64,000 bases of DNA from Micromonospora chalcea (GTDB lineage: Bacteria; Actinomycetota; Actinomycetes; Mycobacteriales; Micromonosporaceae), in assembly GCF_002926165.1 (NCBI RefSeq), contig NZ_MAGP01000114.1, forward strand, positions 1 through 64,000, written 5' to 3'. The position numbers were made by a program, and so were the translations under genes. A model generated the notes under the pieces. It ran no database searches. It saw only the letters and a program-made list of their open reading frames with translations, and had not been told where the DNA came from. This document shows positions 16,650 to 24,344 of the stretch, piece by piece (position 1 is the stretch's first letter; each line of letters opens with the position of its first letter).

Positions 16650-17528
16650 ATGGAGCGGTTCTGGTTCCTCACCTTCGACGGGCTCGCCGCCGGGGCGGTC
16701 TACGCGGCGTTCGCGCTCGCGCTGGTGCTCATCTGGCGGGCCGCCCGGGTGGTCAACTTCGCCCAGGGCGCGATGGCCGTGGCCACCGCCTACGTCGGCT
16801 ACGCGGTCGTCTCCGCCACCGGCTCGTACTGGCTCGGCCTGGCCGCCGCGATCCTGTCCGGACTGGCCCTGGGCGCGCTGGTGGAGCGGGTGCTGATGCG
16901 CTTCGCCGGCCCCGGCGGCCCGCTCAACCAGGTGATCGTCGCGCTCGGCCTGGTGCTCGTCATCCAGGCGGTGCTCGGCATGATCTTCGGCAACGAGTAC
17001 CGTCCCGCCCCGGCGCCGTTCGACACCGACGCGCTCACCATCGCCGGGGTGGCCGCGCTGTCCCCGTACGACCTCTGGGTGCTCGGCGCGGCGCTCACGG
17101 TGGTGGCGCTGCTCGCGGTGCTGTTCACCCGCACCCCGATCGGATTGCGGATGCGGGCCGCCGCGTTCGCCCCCGAGGTGTCCCGGCTGCTCGGCGTCAG
17201 CGTCGGCCGGATGCTCACGCTCGGCTGGGCGCTCGCCGCCGCCGTCGGCGCGCTGGCCGGGATGCTCGTCGTCCCCACCGGACTCGGCCTGCACTCGCAC
17301 GCCATGGACCTGGTCTTCGTGATCGCGTTCACCGCCGCCGTGGTCGGCGGCCTGGACAGCCCGGTCGGCGCTGTCGTCGGGGGCCTGCTGGTCGGGCTGA
17401 TCCTGTCCTACGTCACCGGCTACCTCGGACCGGACACCACCCCGCTGGCCGTCCTGGTGCTGCTGCTGGCCGTCCTGCTGGTCCGCCCCGGCGGGCTCTT
17501 CTCCGCGGCGAGAGCGAGGCACGTGTGA
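16650..17528 (+). CDS. livH: Branched-chain amino acid-type ABC permease (LivH)
   Basis: 292-aa permease with about eight hydrophobic helices. Family motifs include the GLAAGAVYAAFALALVLIW opening, VVNFAQGAMA, GPLNQVIVALGLVLV and a final VGGLDSPVGAVVGGLLVGL. GGAAGGGG-like Shine-Dalgarno precedes the ATG. The downstream livM start overlaps its stop as GTGA. Confidence 0.92.
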   Translation: MERFWFLTFDGLAAGAVYAAFALALVLIWRAARVVNFAQGAMAVATAYVGYAVVSATGSYWLGLAAAILSGLALGALVERVLMRFAGPGGPLNQVIVALGLVLVIQAVLGMIFGNEYRPAPAPFDTDALTIAGVAALSPYDLWVLGAALTVVALLAVLFTRTPIGLRMRAAAFAPEVSRLLGVSVGRMLTLGWALAAAVGALAGMLVVPTGLGLHSHAMDLVFVIAFTAAVVGGLDSPVGAVVGGLLVGLILSYVTGYLGPDTTPLAVLVLLLAVLLVRPGGLFSAARARHV

Positions 17529-18670
17529 CGACCACCCCGACCGAGACCGCGCCCGCCACGGCGTCCCCGCTGCGCAGGCTGCTGCCCGGCGCGCCGGCCG
17601 GACGCGATCCGCGCGGCTCCACGCTGCTGCGCCACCTGGCCGTGGCCGTGTTCGCCGGCACGCTCGTCGTGCTGGTCACCAACCAGCTCGCGCCGTACCA
17701 GAACCTCCAGGTGGCGCGCGTCTGCGCGTTCCTCTGCGTCACCGCCGGGCACACCGTGCTGGTCGGGCTCAACGGCCAGCTCTCGCTCGGGCACGGCGCG
17801 CTGATGGCCACCGGCGCGTACACCGTGGCGCTGACCCAGCAGGCCCTCGACGAGCGGGCCGTACGCGGGTGGTGGACGCTGCCGGCGTCGCTGCTCGCGG
17901 GGGTCGCGGTGACCGCGCTCGGCGGACTCGTGGTCGGGCTGGCCGCGGCCCGGCTGCGCGGCCCCTACCTGGCCGGCGTGACCCTCGCCGTGGCGACGCT
18001 CGTCCCGGCGGTCACCACGATCTTCACCGGCGTGTTCAACGGCGAGCAGGGGCTGTCGTTCCCGGCGCAGACGCCACCGGCCGCGCTCGGCGCCTACTTC
18101 CAGCCCGAGCGCTGGCTGGCCTGGATCGCGCTGGCCGCCGCGCTGCTCACCATGCTGCTGCTGGCCAACCTGGTGCGCAGCCGCTTCGGCCGGTCGCTGG
18201 TGGTGGTCCGCGACGACGAGGTCGCGGCCCGGCTCGCCGGCATCCCGGTGGCCCGCACGCAGGTGCTCGCGTTCGTGGTCAGCGCCGCCTGCGCCGGGCT
18301 GGGCGGCGGCGTGTACGCCATGCTCACCGCCACCGTCGCGCCCGGCAAGTTCCCGCTGGACCTGTCGCTGTTCCTGCTCATGGCGATCGTGATCGGCGGG
18401 CTGGGCAGCCTGGCCGGCGCGGTCTGGGGCGCGGTGCTGCTGGTCGCGCTCCAGGACCTGCCCGGCCTGCTCACCGAACACCTCAGTCTCTCCGCCGGGC
18501 TGGCCCAGCGGCTGGAGGGCAACCTCGCGCTGGCCGTGTTCGGCCTGGTCCTCATCGTCGTCATGCTCGCCGCCCCGGGCGGCCTGCAGGGCGGCGTGCG
18601 TGCCCTCACCGCCCGCCTACGCGGGGCCGTCCGCCGCCGTCCCGCCACCCGCCGGTCGCCGGACCGCTGA
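17525..18670 (+). CDS. livM: Branched-chain amino acid-type ABC permease (LivM)
   Basis: 381-aa permease, slightly long at both ends (about 35-residue N-terminal tail and an Arg-rich C-terminus). Motifs of the family are present: LNGQLSLGHGALMATGAY, LRGPYLAGVTLAVATL and VVRDDEVAARLAGIPVARTQ, then AFVVSAACAGLGGGVYAML and GGLGSLAGAVWGAVLL. It overlaps livH by 4 bp and pairs with it to form the transmembrane channel. Confidence 0.92.
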   Translation: MTTTPTETAPATASPLRRLLPGAPAGRDPRGSTLLRHLAVAVFAGTLVVLVTNQLAPYQNLQVARVCAFLCVTAGHTVLVGLNGQLSLGHGALMATGAYTVALTQQALDERAVRGWWTLPASLLAGVAVTALGGLVVGLAAARLRGPYLAGVTLAVATLVPAVTTIFTGVFNGEQGLSFPAQTPPAALGAYFQPERWLAWIALAAALLTMLLLANLVRSRFGRSLVVVRDDEVAARLAGIPVARTQVLAFVVSAACAGLGGGVYAMLTATVAPGKFPLDLSLFLLMAIVIGGLGSLAGAVWGAVLLVALQDLPGLLTEHLSLSAGLAQRLEGNLALAVFGLVLIVVMLAAPGGLQGGVRALTARLRGAVRRRPATRRSPDR

Positions 18671-18722
18671 CCTCACCGGTTCCACCCACACCGTTCGCAC
18701 CGTCGCACCGGAATGGAGAACC

Positions 18723-19994
18723 ATGCGCACCACCACCCGCCGCGTTCTCGCGGCCGCCGCCGGCCTGGCCCTGCTGGCCGCGCTGCCGGCCTGCGCCGAC
18801 GACGAGAAGCAGGCCGCCGAGAACGTTCCCGGCGTCAGCGACTCCGAGGTCGTCATCGGCACCCACCAACCGCTCACCGGACCGGCCGCGCCCGGCTACT
18901 CGAAGATCTCCGCCGCCACCAAGGCGTACTTCGAGCACGTCAACGCCAAGGGCGGCGTGCACGGCCGGAAGATCGTCTACAAGGTCATGGACGACGGCTA
19001 CAACCCCGCCAACACCGAGAACGTGGTCCGCAAGCTGGTGCTCGACGACAAGGTCTTCGCACTGCTCGGCGGCCTCGGCACGCCCACGCACACCAACGTG
19101 CTGGAGTTCGTCAAGACGCAGAAGGTGCCGGACCTGTTCGTCGCCTCCGGCAGCCGCAACTGGAACGAGCCGGACAAGTACCCGACGACGTTCGGCTGGC
19201 AGCCCGACTACACGGTCGAGGGCAAGATCCTGGCCAGCTACGTCAAGCGGGAGTTCCCCGGCGCGAAGGTCTGCCACTTCGGGCAGAACGACGACTTCGG
19301 GCGGGACTCGCTGGTCGGCGTCGAGCAGGTCCTCGGCCCGGTCGCGGCGAAGCAGACGTACACCACCACCAACCAGCAGGTCGGCCCGGCGATCGGGGCG
19401 CTGCGCGCGGCCGGCTGCCAGGTGGTCATCTCGGCGACCATCCCGGGCTTCACCGCGCTGGCCATGGGCCAGGCCGCCGGGCAGGGCTTCAAGGCGCAGT
19501 GGGTGGTGTCCAACGTGGGCGCCGACTACACCACGCTGGCCGCCCAGCTCGGCGACAAGAAGGTGATCCTCGAGGGCATGGTGGCCGACAACTACCTGCC
19601 CAACGTGGCCGACACCGCGAACCCGTGGATCCAGGAGTTCACCAAGATCCACCAGAAGTACAACGCGGGCAACCCGGTCGACGGCAACGCCATCTACGGC
19701 TACTCGATGGCGTACACGTTCGTCCAGGCGATGCTCGCCGCCGGGCCCGACCCCACCCGGGAGAAGCTGGTCGAGGCCGTGCGCAAGGGCGGCTTCCGCG
19801 GGCCCGGCCTGGTCCCCTTCCGGTACGCCGACGGCGTGCACGCCGGCTACGGCGGCGTCCGGCTCACCAAGGTGAGCAACGGCGTGCAGGAGTACTTCGG
19901 TCCCGCGTACACCACGGACGACGGCGACGGCGCGGTCACCGAGTTCACCGAGCCGCCGACGAACCCGCCCGCCGACGCGGTGCCGACCGCCTGA
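18723..19994 (+). CDS. livK: Substrate-binding lipoprotein of the liv-type importer
   Basis: 423-aa periplasmic-type binding protein 6 family (LivK-like). The signal peptide ends in a lipobox LPAC at about residue 20-23. VVIGTHQPLTGPAAPGYSK, KIVYKVMDDGYNPANTENVVRKL and FVIGYGYSMAYTF-like segments (the last seen as AIYGYSMAYTFVQAM) fit the family. The open frame extends to 18600, but the ATG at 18723 has GGAG upstream and starts the signal. It is last in the operon and is followed by a strong hairpin. Ligand not predictable. Confidence 0.9.
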   Translation: MRTTTRRVLAAAAGLALLAALPACADDEKQAAENVPGVSDSEVVIGTHQPLTGPAAPGYSKISAATKAYFEHVNAKGGVHGRKIVYKVMDDGYNPANTENVVRKLVLDDKVFALLGGLGTPTHTNVLEFVKTQKVPDLFVASGSRNWNEPDKYPTTFGWQPDYTVEGKILASYVKREFPGAKVCHFGQNDDFGRDSLVGVEQVLGPVAAKQTYTTTNQQVGPAIGALRAAGCQVVISATIPGFTALAMGQAAGQGFKAQWVVSNVGADYTTLAAQLGDKKVILEGMVADNYLPNVADTANPWIQEFTKIHQKYNAGNPVDGNAIYGYSMAYTFVQAMLAAGPDPTREKLVEAVRKGGFRGPGLVPFRYADGVHAGYGGVRLTKVSNGVQEYFGPAYTTDDGDGAVTEFTEPPTNPPADAVPTA

Positions 19995-20000
19995 GGCGTC

Positions 20001-20033
20001 CCGCCGGGCGGCCGGGTGCCGGTCGCCCGGCGG
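20001..20033 (+). terminator. Probable terminator of the liv-type operon
   Basis: CCGCCGGGCG (20001-20010) and CGCCCGGCGG (20024-20033) form a perfect 10-bp GC stem with a 13-base loop, seven bases after the livK stop. There is no U-tract, as is common in actinobacteria. Confidence 0.6.
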
Positions 20034-20083
20034 CACGCACGTAGAGTTGCCGCCGGTACCCGAGCAACAGGAGATCCGTACCC

Positions 20084-20710
20084 ATGATCGAGGTGGAGGC
20101 CGACCCGCCGGAGCGGGTGGACGGCCGGGCGGCGCGAGCCGAGCGGACCCGGGCCGCGATCGTGGAGGCGCACCTGGCCCTGATCGACTCCGGTGACCTG
20201 CGCCCCACCGGGGAACGGATCGCCGAGCGGGCCGGGGTGTCGCTGCGTACGCTCTGGACCAACTTCAAGGACATGGAGACGCTGTTCGCCGCGACCGGGC
20301 GGCGGGTCGGCGAGCGGCAGGCCGCGCTCTGGCGGCCGGTGTCGCCGGAACTGCCGCTGACCGCCCGGATCGCCGCGTTCTGCGACCAGCGCGCCCGGCT
20401 GCTGGAGGTGCTGGCGCCCTCGGCCCGCGCGTCGGCGCTGCGGGAGCCGTTCTCCCCGCAGTTGCGCCGCAACCGGGAGGTGGCCGTCGCCCGGGTCCGG
20501 CACGAGATCGAGGCGGTGTTCGCCCCGGAGCTGGCGCACGCCGGTCCGGGCCGCGCGCAGTTGCTGGACGCGCTGACGGTGGCCGGCACCTGGTCGTCCT
20601 GGTCGATGATGCGCGACTCGATGGGCCTCGACGTGGACGCCGCCCGCGCGGTGATGGCCCGGATGCTCGGCGCGCTGCTGGTCGACGCGATCGCCGCCGG
20701 CCTGCGCTGA
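20084..20710 (+). CDS. TetR-family regulator
   Basis: 208 aa. The N-terminal HTH is typical: RAERTRAAIVEAHLALIDSGD, then IAERAGVSLRTLWTNFKDMETLF. The C-terminal ligand-binding half is helical and not assignable. AGGAG precedes the ATG. It stands alone between the liv-type operon (separated by a terminator) and a convergent isochorismatase-fold gene, so its targets are unclear. Confidence 0.85.
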   Translation: MIEVEADPPERVDGRAARAERTRAAIVEAHLALIDSGDLRPTGERIAERAGVSLRTLWTNFKDMETLFAATGRRVGERQAALWRPVSPELPLTARIAAFCDQRARLLEVLAPSARASALREPFSPQLRRNREVAVARVRHEIEAVFAPELAHAGPGRAQLLDALTVAGTWSSWSMMRDSMGLDVDAARAVMARMLGALLVDAIAAGLR

Positions 20711-20726
20711 GCGCCCCGGCGGCCGG

Positions 20727-21314
20727 TCAGGCGATCTCGCCGGTGGTGGCGATCTCGCCGAGCTGGCCCAGCGTGCTCAGGTACGCCTCGTGCAGCTCGT
20801 CGGTGGCCGCCGTGCACGCGTCGGAGACGGTGACGATGCGGTACCCGTTGTCGACCGCCTGGTAGGCGGTGGCGGCGACGGCCAGGTTCGTCGCGACGCC
20901 GGTGAACACCACGGTCCGCACGCCCCGGCCGCGCAGGATCAGGTCCAGTTCGGTGCCGGAGAATCCGCCGAGCCGGGTGCCGGTGACCACGACGTCGCCG
21001 GGCTGTCGCCCGACCTCTTCGACGATGCGGGTCTTCGGGTCGCCCTCCAGGAAGGCCCCGCGTTCGGCGATCATCGCGAAGCTCGGGGTGTTGGTGATCA
21101 GGTCCGGGTAGCCGGGCCGGTAGGCGACCCGGGTGAAGACCACGAGGCCGCCCGCTGCCCGCGCGGCGGCGGCGACCCGGGCCGCGTTCGCCGCCACGCC
21201 GTGCCGGGCCACCTGGTCGGCGAAGAACGGGCCGAAGACGCCGTCGGGGCTGACCACCTCGGGTTGCCAGTGGACGCCCACGACCGCGGTGTGCTCCCAG
21301 TCGATGCGCTGCAT
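20727..21314 (-). CDS. Isochorismatase-fold protein lacking the catalytic triad
   Basis: 195 aa with the clear isochorismatase/cysteine-hydrolase fold: AVVGVHWQPEV, FGPFFADQV, GGLVVFTRVAY, GGFSGTELDLILRGRGVRTVVFTG and VSDACTAATDELHEA. The family's Asp-Lys-Cys triad appears replaced. The Asp of the usual D-x-Q is His in VHWQ. The Lys before the ysaF-like motif is Gly by my alignment. The nucleophile position in GVATNLAV is Ala. Hydrolase activity of the standard type is therefore doubtful. It is the last gene of an operon with the debranching-type enzyme, 10 bp downstream of it. Confidence 0.8.
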   Translation of the reverse strand: MQRIDWEHTAVVGVHWQPEVVSPDGVFGPFFADQVARHGVAANAARVAAAARAAGGLVVFTRVAYRPGYPDLITNTPSFAMIAERGAFLEGDPKTRIVEEVGRQPGDVVVTGTRLGGFSGTELDLILRGRGVRTVVFTGVATNLAVAATAYQAVDNGYRIVTVSDACTAATDELHEAYLSTLGQLGEIATTGEIA

Positions 21315-21324
21315 GTCGATCCCG

Positions 21325-23412
21325 TCACGGTGCGGAGAGCTGCTGTGGCGCCAGCTCGTAACGGCTCAGGCCGCCGGCGGCGGTGCTCCTGCCGAAGGCG
21401 TCCAGCCGCCCCCAACGACCGGGGACGTCGAGCAACGCCACGTAGTCGAGGCTAGCAGGCAGAGCCGGCCGGGCCACGAGATCGTCGCCGACCGGCCGCA
21501 GGCCGAGCATCGTCCGCAGGAGCAGCAGCGGCGCTCCGGCTGACCACGCCTGCGGGCTGCACGCGGTCGGATACCGGATCGGGTAGCGGGTCTCGGACCG
21601 GTCGTGCCCGGCGAACGCCTCCGGCAGCCGGCCGTCGTAGAAGGCCGCCGCGTCCAGGATACCGGCCGCGACGCGGGCCGCCTCCTCGGCGTACCCGTAG
21701 CGCCGCAGTCCCCAGGCGATGAACGAGTTGTCGAACGGCCAGATGGTCCCGACGTGGTAGCCCACCGGGTTGTAGCGGGCCTCGCCCTCGGCCAGCGTGC
21801 GGACACCCCAGCCGCTGAACATCGCCGGTGACATCAGGTGCCGCACCAGGGCCTCGGCCTTCGGCTCCTCGACGATGCCGCTCCACAGCAGGTGGCCGAT
21901 GTTCGACGACAGGGCGTCCACCTTGCTGCCGTCGCCGTCCAGCGCCAGCGCCATGTACTCGCCGTCGTCGATCCAGAAGTCGTGGTTGAAGCGGCGCTTG
22001 AGGTCGGCGGCGTCCCGCTCCAGCCGGTCCGCGTACGCCGGGTCGTGCCAGATCTCGCGGGCCAGCCGGGCGGTGCGCACCTTCGCGTCGTACGCGTACC
22101 CCTGGAGTTCGCAGGTGGCGCGCGGGAAGCCCGGCAGCCGGCCGTCGCGGTAGGAGATCCTGTCCCAGGAGTCCTTCCAGCACTGGTTCTCCAGGCCGTT
22201 CACCGGGTTGCGCCGCTCGTAGGAGACGTAGCCGTTGCCGGCCCGGTCGGCGTAGTGGTCGATCCAGTCGACGGCCGCCCGCGCCTCCTGCTCCACCGCG
22301 CGCACGAGGGCGGCGTCGCCGGTCCACCGCTCGTACTCGTCGAGCAGCACGAGGAACAGGGGAGTGGCGTCCGCGCTGCCGAAGTAGGGGCTGTGCGGCG
22401 TCTCGTCGAAGACGGTCAGCTCGCCGTAGCGCATCTCGTGCAGGATCCGGCCCGGCTCCTCCTCCCGGAAGTCGTCGATCCGGCTGCCCTGGCGGAACGC
22501 GAGCACGGTGAGCGTGGTGGCGGCGAGTTCCGGTGCGAACGGCAGCGCCTGGAGGCTGGTGAGGATGCTGTCGCGGCCGAACAGGCTCATGAACCAGGGC
22601 AGCCCGGCGGCCAGCACGCACCCGGTCCCGGCGAGGAACGGGCTGAACCGCAGCGCGGCCAGGTCGATGAGGCTCTGCCGGTAGGTGTTCTGCAACGGCC
22701 CCCAGCTGGTCTCCAGTCGCGGCGCCCGGTCCAGCCACTCCCGTAGCTCGGCGGGCTTGTCCCGGGCGTTGCCCTCGACCCGTCCGGGCAGGCTGAGCCG
22801 TTCCAGCCCGCGGGGCAGGGGGAGGTCCGGCTCGGCGGTCAGCCGGGTCTGCCACCGGCCGTGCGGTTCGATGTGCACGCGCAGCGTCAGGCCGTTCTCG
22901 TCCACCTCCGCCGGAGCCGTCGCCGACACGATCGTCTCGCGGCGGTAGCGTTCGCGCTGGTAACCCAGGACGAGTCGCGGGCCGTCGACCCGCCGGTAGT
23001 GCCGCCCCTCGCGGTTCGTCGTGCCCTCCTTGACCGCGAAGAGGTCCGCGAAGTCCGCGTCCACCTCGATCCGTACGGTCAGGTCGACGGGCCGCCGGTC
23101 GTTGTTGACCAGGACCAGTTCCTCGTGGAGTCCGCTGTTCAGCCTGTGGGTGCGGCGCACCTCGAGCGTGCTGTTGACGTAGACGTCCTGCGCGCCCGGG
23201 ACCAGGTAGAACCGGTTCTCGAAGTATTGGATGTCGTCGATGGACAGCGTGCTGAGCCGCTCGCCGTCGATGGTGAGTTGCCACCGGGACAGCAGGCGGG
23301 TGTCGTGGGCGAACAGGCCGTGGGTGCCGTCGGCCGCCGGGACGATGTCGCCGGCCCGGTCGCAGACCAGGAAGATCGTCCCGTCGAAGATGCCGACGTG
23401 GTCGTCACCCAT
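21325..23412 (-). CDS. Glycogen-debranching-type amylo-alpha-1,6-glucosidase
   Basis: 695 aa. The N-terminal beta-sandwich (GDE_N_bis-like) starts GIFDGTIFLVCDRAGDI and has GLFAHDTRLLSRWQL. The (alpha/alpha)6 catalytic half has GLPWFMSLFGRDSI, NQCWKDSWDRI, ELQGYAYDAK, GHLLWSGI and NPVGYHVGTIWPFDNSFIA. This is the bacterial family usually annotated as glycogen debranching or trehalose/glucosylglycerate-related glucosidases; which alpha-glucoside it cleaves cannot be decided. It has no signal peptide and is cytoplasmic. It overlaps the upstream SCP2-like gene by 8 bp. Confidence 0.88.
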   Translation of the reverse strand: MGDDHVGIFDGTIFLVCDRAGDIVPAADGTHGLFAHDTRLLSRWQLTIDGERLSTLSIDDIQYFENRFYLVPGAQDVYVNSTLEVRRTHRLNSGLHEELVLVNNDRRPVDLTVRIEVDADFADLFAVKEGTTNREGRHYRRVDGPRLVLGYQRERYRRETIVSATAPAEVDENGLTLRVHIEPHGRWQTRLTAEPDLPLPRGLERLSLPGRVEGNARDKPAELREWLDRAPRLETSWGPLQNTYRQSLIDLAALRFSPFLAGTGCVLAAGLPWFMSLFGRDSILTSLQALPFAPELAATTLTVLAFRQGSRIDDFREEEPGRILHEMRYGELTVFDETPHSPYFGSADATPLFLVLLDEYERWTGDAALVRAVEQEARAAVDWIDHYADRAGNGYVSYERRNPVNGLENQCWKDSWDRISYRDGRLPGFPRATCELQGYAYDAKVRTARLAREIWHDPAYADRLERDAADLKRRFNHDFWIDDGEYMALALDGDGSKVDALSSNIGHLLWSGIVEEPKAEALVRHLMSPAMFSGWGVRTLAEGEARYNPVGYHVGTIWPFDNSFIAWGLRRYGYAEEAARVAAGILDAAAFYDGRLPEAFAGHDRSETRYPIRYPTACSPQAWSAGAPLLLLRTMLGLRPVGDDLVARPALPASLDYVALLDVPGRWGRLDAFGRSTAAGGLSRYELAPQQLSAP

Positions 23413-23773
23413 GATCGTCTCCCCGGTGTTGTTCCGGGCGCGAGCCGGGCGGGGAGGGGAACAGCCGGCGTACGGTCGCGAACAGCCGCGGGCTGCCCTC
23501 CACCTCGGCCTCGCCGCGCAGGACGGTGGTCAGGAAGTACGCCTCGCCCCGGGCGATCCGGTCGAAGACGGCCCGGTCCGCCCGGACGACCGCGTCCCCG
23601 CCGGTGGCCTGCCGTGCCGCGGTGACCTCGCCCCGGGCGATGGAGACCAGCCAGTGGTCGACCGACCCGTCACCGGCGATGTCGAACCGGACGGTGCCCT
23701 CGTGGAGCGCTGTCAGCCCGCGCTGCCGGCGCTGCCCCAGGCCCTGGAAGAACTCTTCGGTGGCGTCGACCAT
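23405..23773 (-). CDS. SCP2-like (sterol carrier) domain protein
   Basis: 122-aa single-domain protein resembling SCP2/alkyl-sulfatase C-terminal lipid-binding domains: GTVRFDIAGDGSVDHWLVSIARGEV, AVVRADRAVFDRIARGE and FLTTVLRGEAEVEGSPRLF. Such domains bind hydrophobic ligands. The start ATG at 23773 has AGGAGGG upstream. It is translationally coupled by an 8-bp overlap to the debranching-type enzyme, an unusual pairing whose meaning is unclear. Confidence 0.75.
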   Translation of the reverse strand: MVDATEEFFQGLGQRRQRGLTALHEGTVRFDIAGDGSVDHWLVSIARGEVTAARQATGGDAVVRADRAVFDRIARGEAYFLTTVLRGEAEVEGSPRLFATVRRLFPSPPGSRPEQHRGDDHG

Positions 23774-23820
23774 CGGCCCTCCTCCCGATGGCGCTATTCC
23801 CCGCCACGGGGCCTGTCGCC

Positions 23821-23837
23821 TCACCCGGATCGGGTGA
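23821..23837 (-). terminator. Short hairpin between marR and the SCP2-like gene
   Basis: TCACCC-GGATC-GGGTGA, a perfect 6-bp stem directly after the marR stop. A second small stem CCCCG-CCA-CGGGG lies at 23799-23811. Either may end marR transcription, or the first may be an operator. Assignment is weak. Confidence 0.3.
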
Positions 23838-23847
23838 AACCGCTGAT

Positions 23848-24264
23848 CTAGTCCTCGCGCAGGCGGCGCAGGATGCGGGTCAGCTCGGCCCGGTCGTCCG
23901 GCGAGAGCGCGCCGAAGAACCGTTCCGCCTCGGTGGCCCGCGCCTGCCGGATCGCGGCGCCCACCCGCTCGCCCTCGGCGGTGGGCGCGACCAGCGTGGC
24001 CCGCCGGTCGGCCGGGTCGGGCCGGCGTTCGACCAGCCCGCGCTCCTGCAACCCGTCGATCACCTCGGTGGCCGATCGCGGCGCGATGCGCAGGTGCTCG
24101 GCGAGCGCGCCGGGACGCAGCGCGCCGTGACGCATCAGCACGCCCAGCGCCCGCGCCTGCCCGGGGCTGATCTCCCACGGCGCAAGCGCGCGCTTGGTCT
24201 GGTGCCGCAGCCGGCGGGTCACCGCCCAGAACGTCTCGGCCAGGCTCTCGTCGCTGCCGTCCAC
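23848..24264 (-). CDS. MarR-family regulator
   Basis: About 138 aa. The winged helix is ALAEHLRIAPRSATEVIDGLQERGLVERRPDPADRRATLV, with the wing residues DPADRR typical of MarR. The open frame reaches 24342, but that would place coding sequence through the operator-like dyad, so the GTG at 24264 was chosen; an ATG at 24321 remains possible. It is divergent from an ABC exporter and probably represses it, with an efflux or drug-response role by analogy. Confidence 0.82.
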   Translation of the reverse strand: MDGSDESLAETFWAVTRRLRHQTKRALAPWEISPGQARALGVLMRHGALRPGALAEHLRIAPRSATEVIDGLQERGLVERRPDPADRRATLVAPTAEGERVGAAIRQARATEAERFFGALSPDDRAELTRILRRLRED

Positions 24265-24304
24265 GGGGAATACGGTAACAGGCTTTCGTGTTGTTCCCTC
24301 ATGT

Positions 24305-24317
24305 TGAGGTAACCTCA
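24305..24317. promoter_or_regulatory. Candidate MarR operator, TGAGGT-A-ACCTCA
   Basis: Perfect 6-bp arms around a single A between marR and the divergent ABC exporter. It lies 17 bp upstream of the exporter's ribosome binding site. Position and symmetry fit a MarR dimer site. This is inferred. Confidence 0.5.
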
Positions 24318-24344
24318 GCATTTCCCCCCACATGAGGAGCACCC

